Assembly: GCA_950295325.1 (NCBI GenBank)
Contig: OX485807.1
Location: 34,504,440-34,568,439, forward strand
DNA from: Polytrichum commune
Lineage: Eukaryota; Streptophyta; Polytrichopsida; Polytrichales; Polytrichaceae
Length of the DNA stretch: 64,000 nucleotides
Direction: 5' to 3'
The first letter of the stretch is position 1; each line of letters opens with the position of its first letter. Both the position numbers and the translations under genes were made by a program. Under the pieces are notes generated by a model that worked only from the letters and a program-made list of their open reading frames with translations, searched no databases and had not been told where the DNA came from. This document shows, in pieces, positions 46,101 to 58,979 of the stretch.

Positions 46101-46304
46101 AATTTCATACTCAAGGTTCTTGCTCTATAATGTATATTTTTTTCGTTTTGGATCGGATTCAAATGAGCATACACATGCAATTCTAACATTTAGATATGCA
46201 CCCATGTTGTGGTCACTCTTTTAAATATTTGAGCAGACTATGATGAAGCTTATAGTTAAAATCATAAATATATAAAAAAAACAAAGAAAACAAACACACA
46301 CATA

Positions 46305-46348
<44 letters not shown>

Positions 46349-46529
46349 TAGATAGCAACTCCGGACCTCTTTCGAGGCCACACACACACACACCCCAAAA
46401 AGACTACTTTCACATTGAGATTGGACAACTTGCTCATAATATAGATGCCATCCCAAGTTTAGTAGTGAACACAAATGAAAGGACCTACATCTTTGTATAA
46501 AAATAAAGGCAACACAAAGTTTGGTGTTA
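43163..46529. other. Spacer with unrecognised ORFs
   Basis: ORFs at 43,669-43,932 and 43,934-44,317 (+) and at 45,735-46,085 (-) look somewhat protein-like: the second has CTTCNGEGLCMKDNNVF, the third is rich in aromatic residues. I recognise no family and find no consistent exon borders. A (CA)n microsatellite lies at about 46,293-46,346. They may be fragments of old transposon genes. Confidence 0.35.
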
Positions 46530-47036
46530 GGGCCATTTCACACACGAGACTTGAGAGCCCATGACCACTACAATTCAAGCACTCTCATTGGTGGAAAAGG
46601 CAGAGCCGGTCCAAGTTCGCTTTACACTACGCTTGAGGGACCAATGGAGCATGTGAATGCAACATGGATGTAAAGTCTACATGGATTCCTACATGGCATC
46701 GAATGCATCATGTTTCATGGTCACTTGGACTATTTTCAAAAACCACCTCTTGGAGGTAGGCCTAACACAAAACCATCGGGAGACCATGGCACTCCGAACG
46801 CTCACAACCATTAATTTATTCTATTTTATCATGTCTGACGACCCACATGAATAAAAATTCATTGAAATAGCATTTGGTTGAGGGCCAAGACACATATGAC
46901 TTCACACTATCTAGACTTGAGGGTCCGTGACCACACCACATGATTTTGGAGGTGTGTTGGGACGGCCTTTGGACACTTTCTTTTGGGCTCCCACAATTTC
47001 ATGGTCACGGCTCTTACCTCATGTGTGAAGTGACCC
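46530..47036. mobile_element. TTA-flanked MITE family, copy 1 (507 bp)
   Basis: Ends GGGCCATTTCACACACGAG and, inverted, GGGTCACTTCACACATGAGG are bordered by TTA on both sides (46,527-46,529; 47,037-47,039). Interior landmarks shared with other copies are AGAGCCCATGACCA, TTGAGGGACCAA, GGTAGGCCTAACACAAAAC and ACAATTTCATGGTCACGG. The TTA target points to PIF/Harbinger (Tourist-like). It has no coding capacity. Its orientation is opposite to copies 2 and 3. Confidence 0.85.
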
Positions 47037-47039
47037 TTA

Positions 47040-48984
47040 CAATGGACAAGTCCTCTAGTGGTCGGCCATTTCATTGTATCATGGACACTCACTTTATCTA
47101 TGTGATTATTCATAACTTTTGCATCTCAACCCCCATCTTTGGAACTTAAATGGAGAGTCTTCGTGATTTGCAATTGCTGACTTGACTGAGATGATTCTCG
47201 ATCCCATCCAACTAGTGATTCGTCTTTCAAATGTTCAAGAGAAGAACACCGCCTACAACAATCATTGGAGTGACAAAGTCACATGTAAATGATTATACAA
47301 GCTTTCATCCAAACTTGTACATATTCATCCAAAAGTTCACGACAACATCCAATTTCAATGATTATTTTTTTAAGAACATCGGAGATTTCATCCATGAAAA
47401 TCTTGGCAACGTATAGAATACGAGAATTTCTATTTTTACCGTCGCAAATTAACGATAGGTAAAAAATCACTGCGTCCAATGGTTGGGCACGGTTGTGGAG
47501 TTAAAAGTGCCCACAATAAGGCCAACACAAATATCTCGAATGAGCTCAATGACATTGTTTGGGGAAAAGCCACCATATGATGATCGTATGGATGGATGAG
47601 AAACGCCATTTTCATCCATGATCGGTCCCATGTGAGTCGATTATCGGCCATTGGTGTGACTGACGGTCCTTTAAGTTTGACTCATTGTAACTCGATTTTA
47701 TTTATTTTATTCACCCTCACATGCACGGGAGTGGGGTCCATAAGTAAAAAAGGACTGACAAATCATCTGCTGCTGCTGTGTGTGTGTGTATGTGTGCTCC
47801 TTGGCCCCAACCTCTCCATTCTAACTTAAAGGCATGTGTGTGTTATTTTCGGTTCTTTTTTTCATGTTTCTCCAACTCCTACCGAGTAGATCTACACAAC
47901 CGGAACTTGTGTTGCATTAGCAAATCTACGATTTAGCATCATCGAATCTACCTTATGTTGGTTACGATGCTTAGAGAAGTGCATGTTTGGTGATTCATAA
48001 ACTGTATTCATAGGTCCTCTGCATTGTGTTCACTGTTGAGTGTGGAGTAGTCAATAGGATCTGAAGATGTGAACCAATCTTTCAAAAACATGTGTCGTTA
48101 TGGTGTTTGGTCTTTGATCCTCACTACACTCATCGAATCTAGGGGCCCATCAAGTGAAGTGACGGAATGACATTGGCTTACTTCAGGTTTGAATTCATGG
48201 GTTGGGAGCAAGTTCATAGTGTGGGTCTACACTAGCGTCCAAGGTCAAAATCAAGCGATTTTGTTGGTCAAGACTCAAGAGCAATATTGTGGACATGAGT
48301 TTCATTATGATTCAGGTGCAAGGTATGAAACAAATGAAGTGGCATTAATGTGGCATCACTGCCCCCTAACACTCATCAATCCCTACTCATAAAATGCACC
48401 CCCAAAGTAGCGTCCATTTGAGGGGTGTTCTGGACCACAAGGTTCTTGAACTCATATCCTAATGTTGACCCACCCATATTTTGCATGTAAAGAGAGGAGG
48501 AAGGGGGGGGGGTAGTGGACCTATCCATCGTCTTCAATCAAACCTCAATCTAAATTATGCCTTAATCATTCTACGCTTATGTGGTTACTTTTCTTATTTG
48601 GACACCTATATTTGAGTGATATATGACAAGAGTTGTAACTTTAAATGCACTATGTTACTAACACGTTACTAAGAGTTTGAACTCCTACATGCTCAAAATA
48701 TATGAATCATTCCAAGTTGAATAATGAACACAATTGTGAGGACTTGTATAATTATTTATATAGACATAACATCTTCACTTTAACAATAAAAAAAATAAAA
48801 ATCATAAAAAAAGCTTATAAATGTTTCTCTCTACTCCCATTATGAAACTTGAAATGAGGACAATCATGTTTCACAATTGTTTATGGAGCGAGACGATGCC
48901 GATGCAATCCATCAACGACGTGTATGTGGAGTCGGAAGTAGGGCCACGTACCTTATTAAGGTAAATGGGTCTCAAGTGGTTTGT
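47040..48984. other. Non-coding spacer
   Basis: Short ORFs without motifs, a CTG/GT-rich simple repeat at about 47,770-47,797 and a G9 run near 48,505. Loose similarity to the dispersed repeat family occurs around 48,590-48,780. No gene was identified. Confidence 0.45.
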
Positions 48985-49350
48985 TTTCCTCATCGGGCCC
49001 TTACATTCGATTGTAATGTGGTTTAGCGAGGATCAAAGAGCAAACATCATAAAGACAAATGCTTAAAAAAGACCGAACTACATCTTCAAATATCGATAAC
49101 TACTCTACACTCAACAACGAACAAAAATCAGGAGGACCTACGTATCCAATTAAGAAATCAACAAACACACACTTCCGATAACCGTAACCGAAACAGGGGA
49201 GGTCCGATTCTCAATCCAGTTTTTGCATATGCTTGCATCATAGATTTGCTAGTGCAACACAAGCTTTGTTGTTGTGTAAATCTAACCGATCGGTAGATGT
49301 TGGAGAATGTGAAGAAAGAACCAAACAACACTCACTCACATACCTTGAGG
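48985..49350. repeat. Dispersed repeat family, copy 3
   Basis: Shares GAGGATCAAAGAGCAAAC, CACTCAACAACGAAC, AATCAACAAACACAC and ends CTCACATACCTTGAGG with copies 1 and 2. It is non-coding with approximate borders. Confidence 0.5.
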
Positions 49351-49796
49351 TGGGCATTGGGCACCAGAAAAGGCAGGGAGACAAAGTCCATTGTATGAAG
49401 CATGAGGAGAGGGAGGGGGTGCAAGTCAAGCTTTAATGGTGTGTGTCCACCCACCAACTGGCCATTGGGGTGTGACCCCTCCATTTTGCCACCTAACCCC
49501 ATTCACCGAAATGGTGTTGCAATCCGCGTCATCTCTAAGCTAAAGCATTAGAAATGTCTTGATTTCAACTCGGGTTGTGTTGTTTCGGCTGGGTTGCTTG
49601 TTTTTTGGGTTCTTTTGTAATTGAATTTTTCAATTTGTGCCAAGAAAAAACAATTAAAAAAATGGTGTTACAATCTGCGTCATCTTTAAGTTAAAGCATT
49701 AGAGACATCACCCTACCATGGGCACATCCAGTCTCCACACACATTTTCTATTGATGCGTTGGATTGAGAATTGTCTCGTTTCATTTAGAACCCGAT

Positions 49797-49945
49797 TTGG
49801 TCCGAGATGACCCTAAACTACCGGTGACAGTGGAGAAGTACCCATTTTTGAATGGAGTGGCTGGCGGTTCGATTCCCGTTGTGAAATCTTCTCTATGTTG
49901 GGTAGGTAGGAAGCCAAGAGCCCGCCCACTTCAAGGTAGGCAGTA
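49797..49945 (+). mobile_element. tRNA-derived SINE, copy 2 (3' end unclear)
   Basis: The head TTGGTCCGAGATGACCC, CTAAACTA and GGCGGTTCGATTCCCG match the SINE at 12,189, including the perfect box B (GGTTCGATTCC at about 49,864). The body diverges afterwards (GTGAAATCTTCTCT shared, then different). No A-rich tail or flanking duplication is visible, so it is older or truncated. Confidence 0.75.
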
Positions 49946-51031
49946 AACCCCACCCTGCACCAAGAGGATTCTTGAACAAGGGAGAGCCAACAGGCTCATA
50001 TTCACGTGGGATTGGGTGACATTGTTATTTATATACATTTAGAAACCAATTGCAAATCATGGACATTGTCATGTCATGTGTCAAAATTGGAGTTGAAATG
50101 TAAAAGCTACGATGTGAGAGATCAAGTGCATGCAAAAGTTAGGTGACCTTGTTGTAGACTAATCCAAATTAATCGGTGTGGGAAAAAAGTAATTGCACGA
50201 GAAAAAAATGGTTGCCATGACAATTGTGTATCGGGAACCCAAAAAAAGGTTGGAGGTGAGGTGGAGCTCACTTTATGTTCACCTAGTGCCACCTTACACT
50301 CACACATTCATTCGTTGATGCCACGATTTTATTGCCCAAGCGGATAGGGTGATAGTGTATTCGCTCGATCGCAAAATCCCAACCCTCCGTTTCACCTAAT
50401 TTCAACCATTGATGGTGGGGCTAGCTATAGCTACGATATACAATGGTTGATGGGCACCATGTGATGCCATTGACCCTAACCCCTTCTTAGCCCACTCCCC
50501 TTGGTGATGAATAAATAAATGGATTGTTATAGACTATCCCAACGACCCTTTGCTTCCTCTTTAGGGCTCAAGGAAACCATTGACATAGTTTGTTATGTGA
50601 AGTATATCACCTTTATGATACATCCAAGCCTCAACTTCCATGCAAAGGAGTATGTGGGCCTACAAAGACATGGCCACTTTAAACCTTGAAGGCATCAATG
50701 TGTGTTCTATGGTTTAGGCAATACTTTATACATGCCCCAACAGGTATGGAATTCAAAGTTTACTTGGCTTATGAAAACGATACTATGTATATATAGCACA
50801 ATATATTTTAAATAGGAATTGACACTAAAATCACATGTAAGAATAGTGATAAGATATGTGTGATACACATTACGGTTATTTACATGACCCCAAATCTCAA
50901 CAACAAAAAAAAGATTCATATATGTGTATCCTTCACATGAAAGAATGCAATTCATGGGAGTTGGGAACGTTGTTGAAGTTTTTAGCTAACCACAACATTG
51001 TGTGATTTAGAAACCTTTGAAGAACCCCTTA
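49946..51031. other. Non-coding spacer
   Basis: No ORF above background, terminal repeat or RNA gene was seen. Confidence 0.45.
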
Positions 51032-51532
51032 TGGTCACTTCACACACGAGGCAAGAGCCGTGACCATTAAATTGTGACAACCCAAAAGAAAGTGTCCAAA
51101 GGCCATCCCAACACACCTCTAGAATCATGTAGGGTGGTCACGGACCCTCAAGTGTCGTGTGAAGTCATATGTGACCGGGCCCTCAACCAAATGCTATTTC
51201 AATGAATTTCTATTCATGCGGATCCTCAACCATAATAAAATAGAATAAATCATCGGTTGTGAGCGTTCGAAGTGCCACGGTCTCCTGGTTTTGTGTTAGA
51301 CCTACCTCCTAGACGTTATTTTAAAAAAATACTCCAAGTGACCATGAAACATGATCCATTCAGTGCCATGTAGGAATCCATGTAGACTTCACATCCATCT
51401 TGCGTTCACATACTCTGTTGGTCCCTCAAGCATAGTGTGAAGCGAACTTGGACCGGCTCCGCCTTTTCCACCAACGAGAGTGCTCGAAGTGTATTGGTCA
51501 CGGGCATCAGTCTCATGTGTGTGAAGTGGCCC
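51032..51532. mobile_element. TTA-flanked MITE family, copy 2 (501 bp)
   Basis: Ends TGGTCACTTCACACACGAG and, inverted, GGGCCACTTCACACACATGAG, with TTA on the left and TAA on the right. The interior follows copy 3 closely (AAGAAAGTGTCCAAAGGCC, CATGTAGGAATCCATGTAG). Confidence 0.85.
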
Positions 51533-51636
51533 TAAGTTGAAATCTAGGTGCAAAATACAAGTCAAGCATGTGAGGAATCCATTTTTAGACGTGATTGCAT
51601 TTGTATATTAATTTCATATTACCGTGTGCATAACTA

Positions 51637-51973
51637 CACAAAATATGATATTTAGTGTTAGATACACTAAATACGAACACTACACTAAATATCACTAACC
51701 CTATGAAAGTAAGTAACATTAAATGTAAACTCAAACACCAAATATCATCTATGGTAATATGTGAAAGTTACATGCACGAATTTAGTGTTTAGTAGGAAAG
51801 AGGTGGCAACAAGGAAGGCGATTGACTGTTTCACGGGAAAGAGGTGGCAACAGGAATGCGGCGGCAACACATTTATGTCTAACACTAATTATCAAAGAAT
51901 TGAAAATTAGTGTTGAGCAGAGTAGGGTGGTAAAACACTAAATCTAATCAAACACTAAATATCATATTTTGTG
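51637..51973. mobile_element. TA-flanked MITE, CACTAAATAT-type family (copy 3)
   Basis: Ends CACAAAATATGATATTTAGT and the exact inverted form (CACTAAATATCATATTTTGTG) border a 337-bp non-coding element flanked by TA. An internal GGGAAAGAGGTGGCAACA phrase occurs twice. Confidence 0.83.
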
Positions 51974-52608
51974 TAGTGTTGAAACACAATTTCATTAAAT
52001 AATACCTTGCTATGATTTATTTTTTAATGAGTATTTGCAAGTAGAATCTTACATGTGCTTTATGGGCATGTTGATGTATGAAATTTAGCGTTTCAACCAT
52101 ATGGGACATGCTACATGATTCGTATCAATTGTCTATTATAGGAACCAACATTTGAGCTTAAAATTCTTCTTCTTAAGCCACATCACCTATCATATCAATA
52201 TGTTGGAAGACAACACCACAAGTACCATGGTCTATCCATAATGCCCATAGTAATGGTCCCCCACAACTAGAAACTATATGATATGTGTTACGATGTTGAA
52301 TCATACAATTATTAAGCCACTATATGATGGTCTCTTTCCAAAGAAAGAAGTTGCATCTTTAATACTCTAATAATTTACAGATTTTTGATCAAAAAATTCA
52401 CAGTATAAAACATGAATGCTCCTTATAGACTAGAGAATTGTGGTATTAAAGGAGGGCTATGTTCATGTCATACGCGATTTTATTGAACGCAACCAAGGAG
52501 CCGTGTAATGTTATGTAAATTACAATTTCAAGCAACATCAATTTCATTGATTTTGATCGCATTGTACTAGTAATTATATGTTTTTTTTAATGTCAATCCT
52601 AAGTGCTA
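51974..52608. other. Non-coding spacer between two MITEs
   Basis: AT-rich; nothing recognised. Confidence 0.45.
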
Positions 52609-53006
52609 CACTAAATATGATATTTAGTGTCATATGGCATTTTAGGACACTACGGTAACTTCTTTTTAGTGACACGTTCTATGAAAAAGTTTACAAATTT
52701 TTGTCATCCCAACTTACTTTCAGTCCGTCCAAATGCCAGTTATTGAAAGAAAAAAGTTTATGGGTATGATTTGCGTCGTAATAAATTTATGGTATGGATG
52801 ATTGAAATTTGGATGAAAAATCACTTTGTAACCGACAATACTTGCAACACTATAAAACTACAATGCCCAATTATTTTAACAAGGAATGACAACTATTGTT
52901 AGGATGACATTTAGTGTTGGTGACACTCCACCACGGTTTACAACTAGTATTGAGTAAGACAATTAGAATTGGTGACCCTAAAATATCATATATAAAAACA
53001 ATAGTG
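52609..53006. mobile_element. TA-flanked MITE, CACTAAATAT-type family (copy 4)
   Basis: The left end CACTAAATATGATATTTAGT and the right end TAAAATATCATATATAAAAACAATAGTG carry the family palindrome, with TA on both sides. 398 bp, non-coding. Confidence 0.72.
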
Positions 53007-53503
53007 TAGTAAAAAACAATAGTATTTAGTGTAGTAAAAAGCAATAGTTGTTACTTTAGTGCGCAAAGTAGCCCCCAAAAGAGGCCTTTTAATATGTCCA
53101 ATTATCTCATAAAAAGCCTGCCACCACACTACAGTGGAGGTTCAAAAGGCAACGAGGCCGGTCAAAGAACGGCCACCTCAGCTAGATCCGGCATTTCCAC
53201 GTATGAGCGGCCGCCAGGTCAGCAGTAGTTTCGGTCCTCGCTGGATACATGGCAGCCAATCAATGGCCTTGGATCTGACGCGTGGATGAAAGGAATCCGA
53301 AAGATATGCGAAAGAATGGATTGGTGGTGTCCATTGGCCAGGAAATTTTGATTCGGCACAATAATAAGTAGCATAGTTAAAAGGGCCTAAATAGACTCTA
53401 CCTACCTAGTACACTCCATTGTTTGGTCTAATTAGTGTGGGTTACCATTCGGATTTTTACATGTTGCTATAACATTTTCATGTTTCACTCAAATAACATG
53501 TTA

Positions 53504-55232
53504 CACTAACTCTCAAAACTAAGTCTGTTAGCAAAACAACAAATTTGAAGAATTTGGGAAATTATTCATTTTTTTGTCAAACCGTAAGTTGGGTCAAATG
53601 CGCAACCAAGTTGGCTATCATCCTTCTAAAGTTCAGCTTGAGTATTTTAGCAATGAGAGAGAAATTGCATTTTGAATGAACTTAGGTCTATGGACTCAAT
53701 TTTGGAGTTGTGTTCATCACTCACCTTCAAATGCAAGCATTAACTCACATTGTTGCCTAGGGTTCTTCCTCTCACTTTTGGTTAGTAGTGGGTCTCTTAT
53801 GAGATTTTCCTCTGATAATTGCAAAGGTTTTCTTTGCCTATGAGAGCATTAGCAGAAGAGAAGGGGTTGAATGTTGTAGCCATGTTGCAACATGGGTGTA
53901 GCACACGTGAAGTGTCAAAATAATTGGGTATCTCTTGGTCTACATGCTCTGGGATTCATAGAGAGTGTGTTCTTCACGTGGAGTCTTCAAGAAGAGGTTG
54001 CCCAAGAAGCATCACCTCTGCTCAACAACAAGTGTGTGTAAGAGCCATCACAGTTGGTGGACTAGATAATGTTGAAGACGCTAGGAATGCTTTGAGTGAG
54101 TAGTTGAACGTGGTAGTGAGCACCAACAAAGTGAGTTTGTAATTGATATTTTCCATCATTCACCCAACACCATATGTGACCATTAAACAGTAATCGATTG
54201 ATCTTAGTCTCATCACTAAAAATCATCCTCACTTGAGTTAGACAATTAAACGTGGTGGTGGTGGTACAATTTTTGTGTGGGGTTGTATGACTTCCCGTGC
54301 CATGGGTTACATGTGCAAGATAAAGGGGAAGATGACACAAGCTTTGTATTATAACATTCTTCAAGATGGGATCATGAAGATAATCAAATGGTACTATTTC
54401 AACCCTTTTCATGTCATATTTCAACATGATAATGATCCTAAACATACTACAAAATTAGTCAAGCAACAATTGTCAATGAAATTTTTTGATGTAATTAATT
54501 ACTTGGCCTCCTCAATCACCTAACCTAAATCCAATGGAGCATGTGTGGGCACTTGTGAACTGGAAAGTAAATGATTATCCAACATTAAGCAAAGGAATGC
54601 TTCAATTGTAGAAACATGTGCAAGCTTCTTTCCATTTCATCACCCTTGAGCAATGTCAAAAGTTCTAACATAGCATGCCCAATCATATCTCGGGGGGGAC
54701 ACTTCACTATACTTTGTGTGAACACGCGCGTTAAAGGGGTATTTAAATGAGGCTATCACATAATTGGAATATTCGAGGTACATTCTCAAATATTTCAGGT
54801 ATATTCTTGGTATATACTCTAATTATTCCTTACTTGAATTTTAAGCATCATGTATTACATCTAACTTTTTCTAAATTTTATTGCTCATGAATAAAATACA
54901 CCCTATATTTTAATGCACCATGTTTACTAATTTTCCTAAGTGTCCTCCCCAAGAGTCATATCCAAGCTATTTTAGCTTCTAAAGGAGGGTAGACAAATTA
55001 TTGATCTATAAGTAGACGTAATTTACAAAACTAAGTCAATGTATATAGTTATCTTCCAATCGTTATTTCTCCATGTGTAATTTTGCAATAGACATGAAAC
55101 TCTGGAAATGATGTACTAGACTATGACTATTAACTTACGATAAGCAGAAGTTTGTATGCTTGTTTTTATTTGCTTGGCAATGTGTGTGAAAATTGATGTA
55201 GTGAGTCATTGACTCAATTTTGAGAGTCAATG
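53504..55232 (+). mobile_element. Tc1-like (DD34E) transposon, copy 2
   Basis: The 1,729-bp element is bordered by TA. The ends CACTAACTCTCAAAACTAAG and, inverted, CATTGACTCTCAAAATTGAG are imperfect inverted repeats. Size, target and transposase agree with Tc1. Its 3' 300 bp matches 11.54-11.83 kb in reverse. Confidence 0.88.
53840..54650 (+). pseudogene. Tc1-like transposase, nearly full length but broken
   Basis: The N-terminal HTH-like part is in fragments (HGCSTREVSK, RRGCPRSITSAQQQ). The catalytic half reads GGGGTIFVWGCMTSRAMGYM, then HDNDPKHTTKLVK with the second Asp intact; a frameshift near 54,495 precedes LNPMEHVWALV with the final Glu. Several stops interrupt the N-terminal half, and the first catalytic block is not clear. 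DD34E enzymes are common in animals and fungi but unusual among plant mariner-like elements (mostly DD39D). Confidence 0.87.
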
Positions 55233-55360
55233 TAAGTAGTTAGTATGCACACCAAAGAATATGATATAATTAAGTTGGTAGAAACTGGTAATGTTGGTAA
55301 AAAGTTATAACAACCCATAAACTTCAAATGGTAACCCACACTAATTAGTAAAATATAGTT

Positions 55361-57286
55361 TAGCCTTTGAGAAAATCCTATAACAATAACATATTAATAA
55401 AAAATATGGAAATAGGATATGACAGTATTTGTATGCATATTTGACAATATTATACAGGGATTGTTAAATCAACCACACATTGGTTAAAACAACAACAACA
55501 ACATGTAAGGTGTCAACTAGGCTCAAATGTACGTTAAGGGGGGGGGGTCACTTCCTATTAGATTAATTATACGTGTGCAATAACATAGTAATTATTGGGG
55601 GGCTATGTATCTACTAGAATGGAGTATAAGGTATGCTAATTTTCAAAATAATGGTAATTATTGTGATTATTGGCACCCTATGGGTATTTATAAATTGGCA
55701 CATAATTGATTTAATGAAACCCTATATTTATGACATGTAAAAAAAACCCCCCAATTCCCCAAAGTCCTTAAAGTGTATGATTAACTATAAGCCTCGGAAG
55801 AAGCACATGTGCAAAACAAGGAACACAAGCAACCTATAGGGTTCAAGGTTTATGATTTGAAATCATAGTCAACCTTGGTGCAAAGCAACATAGTAGTATA
55901 CTAACGTAATCGGATGACCTCTGGCGAAGAGAATCAACAAAGAAATCGTAATCGGGAAGGTGAAGAGAGTGAGTGTTTGTCTGTCTAGCAGGAACGGAGG
56001 AGATCAATGGAGGAGGGTTACATCGGTCAAATCCGACGGTCGAGAAAGCACAGGCAACGTGGCCTCACCAGAAGCCAGAAGCTGCTTTCATTGCCCATAG
56101 ACTTCTTCTCGATAACGACAATAAATTCCATGTACATGTCATAAACAAAAGAAGACAAGAATCACATTTTCATGTTCATTAACACAATTTTAAGGTTTTC
56201 AAAATTATGGCATAGTCACGGGGGTGCACTCATTTTTAGAACTAGGAATCATGTACGTGCATGACCTTGAGATCAATACCCCTACTATACAAGTTTTTCT
56301 CCCTCTTAAAAATAGTATATGTACAATATGTAGCTAATAAATCCCCTCGAATACATACAAAAGCGATAATTGAATAAATCGTATAAACCCCAATCATATG
56401 TAAATGCCAAAGAGATCATATGGAAAAAGAATGGCTAAAATACTCTTAGCAAGACGTATTTATTTATCATTGATGAAAGCATTGAACACTTGTTCGTCCA
56501 TTGGATGTAACTTATACAAGTTTGTTTCTACAATGTAAGTCAATGCAATAATGGTTTCTAACTCTACCATCAAATGATTTGTCAAATCATAGGTCCACAT
56601 TGACCCATTCTTATTTTGATACCAACATAACCTTATTTCCATATTGAAAGGCTAGTTCTAGAAGTCAATTAATTGTTGATATTCAATCCACATGTTGCCA
56701 ATTTTGCGGCGCATCCTATAGACCCTTCCTAAATACCAAGTCTTGGTGGTCAATGTTTAGGCTGACTTGCTTTTTTCATCCATGATGAATGAGATAAGTT
56801 AATGAGAAGAAGAAAAATATAATTAAATTTAAAAAATTGTCTTTTAGCAAAGTAGTCATGTTCACAATTGATGGCATTAAATGGTCATTTTAATTAAGGA
56901 AGAAGATATTAACCCCGATAGGATGAAAATCCACTATAGTCACATGTGACAAAGACTATTGCCCATCAAAAGACTATTGCCCAACCTAAAAGAGCTTCAC
57001 AACTGACGTAGAAACATGTCATTAAGTTTTTAGGAGTTGTCAAATAGGCCATATCCATACACAATTGAAACATGCACTAATGAACTCTAAAAGGGAGAAT
57101 ATTGAATGATGAAATGAAATGGAATGGAAATTTGGAAAGAAATGCCCTAGATTGTTATAGAATTCCTTAAACCAAGGTGATATTAAAACCTTATAAACAC
57201 CAAACTAATGTTCCTTGATATTTAATACCTTGAGTTGTTTGCTGCTTTGTTTTAACCCATATTAAAACCTTAAATTATAATATGAT
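55361..57286. other. Spacer with one unrecognised minus-strand ORF
   Basis: A frame at about 56,460-56,760 (-) reads RVYRMRRKIGNMWIEYQQL, a stop, then LCWYQNKNGSMWTYDL. The tryptophan spacing is faintly WWE-like, but the evidence is too thin to name it. Nothing else was seen. Confidence 0.35.
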
Positions 57287-58520
57287 GTGAAGAAGTTTTG
57301 TCATTACATGATCAAGAATCGATTCAAATTTATTATTAACCACTATGCCCTCATCCACCCAGTCAACCGACCAATAGTTTCAGTCCGAATTACAAGATGG
57401 ATAATGTTGTTGATGGAATATGATGTTGAAATCATCTTCACACTGGGAACCATGCACATTGTAGCAAATCATCTCTCGTGAATGATCTTAAATTGACCTC
57501 GATAGTTTTTTCCAACCCGTAACTTGATGGTTTTCATTCAAATCAATGAGCCAAAATCATATCTTCAAACTGGAAACAATTTTGTTAAAATGGCTTTACC
57601 TTTCACTCTAGTCCATGGTATTCTACTCAAATAAGGCATATACGACAAGATTAGATGGTACCTATGCACCATCAAAGCACAACTTGTCATCCTAAACCTA
57701 CACGCAGTCATCATCGGCAACCTTTTGAGTCCCAATTCAACAATTCAAAAAATATCGCGCATAGGATATACATGGAAAACAATGTACCAAGACGTATTTG
57801 ATTTACATAAACAATGTCATTCATGCAAGAAGTTAGAAAACTTCCTCAAAAGCATTAATGCTCGATTACACTCCATTATGCCATTATCACCCTTTTGCGA
57901 TGGGGATTGCATTTTATTGGACCCATAACGCCAATCACCAAGTTTACTCATAACACATATATCCTAGTAGCCAAAAACAACTCAACCAAATGGGTTGACG
58001 CTAAAGCCATCCATACAAATATGGCTAATGTAATAACTCGTTTTTAATACAAATCAATATGCTCATTTTGGATGCCCATTCAAAATTATCTCCAATTAAG
58101 GCACTCATTTTATTAATGATGTGATCACAACACTCATGAACAATCATATCATTAAGGATTGAGTGTCCACACCCTACTACCCAAGGGCAAGAATAAACAA
58201 ACAAAACTCTTGTCGCCATGATTGCAAAAATGATCAACATTCACATAATTGATTGGGAGAATTGCTTGACATGAACCTTGTGGACATATTTCACCACTCA
58301 CAAAGTCACATTTGGTTTAATACCATTCAATTTACACCTACACATAATAAATACCTACTAAACCGAATGTATAATTCCGACATTCAAACCACATCATGCC
58401 AAGAGATTGTCAATCATATCGAGGTTTTGCAGCACACTTGCATGATCTACACCAACTTGAAAAATGAAGAGAGATCGGGTACAATGAAAACAACCCTAGC
58501 CATAAGAACCCTTGCATAAA
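57287..58520 (+). pseudogene. Gypsy pol remnant: RNase H and integrase
   Basis: KKFCHYMIKNRFKFIINHYA and a following segment ending GTMHIVANHLS match the gypsy RNase H C-terminal region. At 57,725-57,928 IGYTWKTMYQDVFDLHKQCH plus SCKK resembles the integrase zinc-binding domain (one His pair partly lost). From 57,955 the integrase core is visible as YILVAKNNSTKWVDAKA...VSTPYYPRA in pieces across frames. Many stops show it is inactive. The RNase H and core resemble a different gypsy lineage from the chromodomain element; no chromodomain follows. Confidence 0.8.
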
Positions 58521-58979
58521 CAATCTCATATCTAAGTTGAATCCCACAACAAATAAAACCCAAGCCAAATATTTTGTAACAAGATTACAACATGGTGATA
58601 ATGTGTGGTTCAATCAAGTCATGGGCATTTTAGGATCATTTCATCTCATATACCATTGTGATGTTGTATTTGCACGCACTTTGGAGTGCACAATGATCTC
58701 ATGCCAAGGAAGTTGAATTGATTGGAATTATATCCTTGATTGTTTGTGCAAAACAATCTCAAACATCTATACCATAGACCATGTAGAAAAATTGCCATGG
58801 GTCCGTTCCACATTAGGTTTTTGGCTTGAACCCTAGTTGATCCCTCGTAAGAATGTTTTTGACACACTTGGGGACAACCCATCCATTGTAGGCTACTACA
58901 ACTTACCACTTTCATAACAATTGTCGAATCAAAACATACCCACATCCAAACCATAGGAAAGGGAAGCTAATCTCAAATG

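Larger units (their letters stand above)
53412..55360. mobile_element. TA-flanked MITE split by a Tc1-like element
   Basis: The outer parts 53,412-53,503 and 55,233-55,360 carry inverted TAATTAGTGTGGGTTACCAT ends like those of the MITE at 32,798. TA flanks the outer ends. Removing the Tc1 element gives a MITE of about 220 bp. Confidence 0.75.

Noticed and set aside
56460-56760. WWE domain in the minus-strand ORF
   Set aside because: Only the tryptophan spacing is suggestive; the motif is too weak to name and the frame has a stop.
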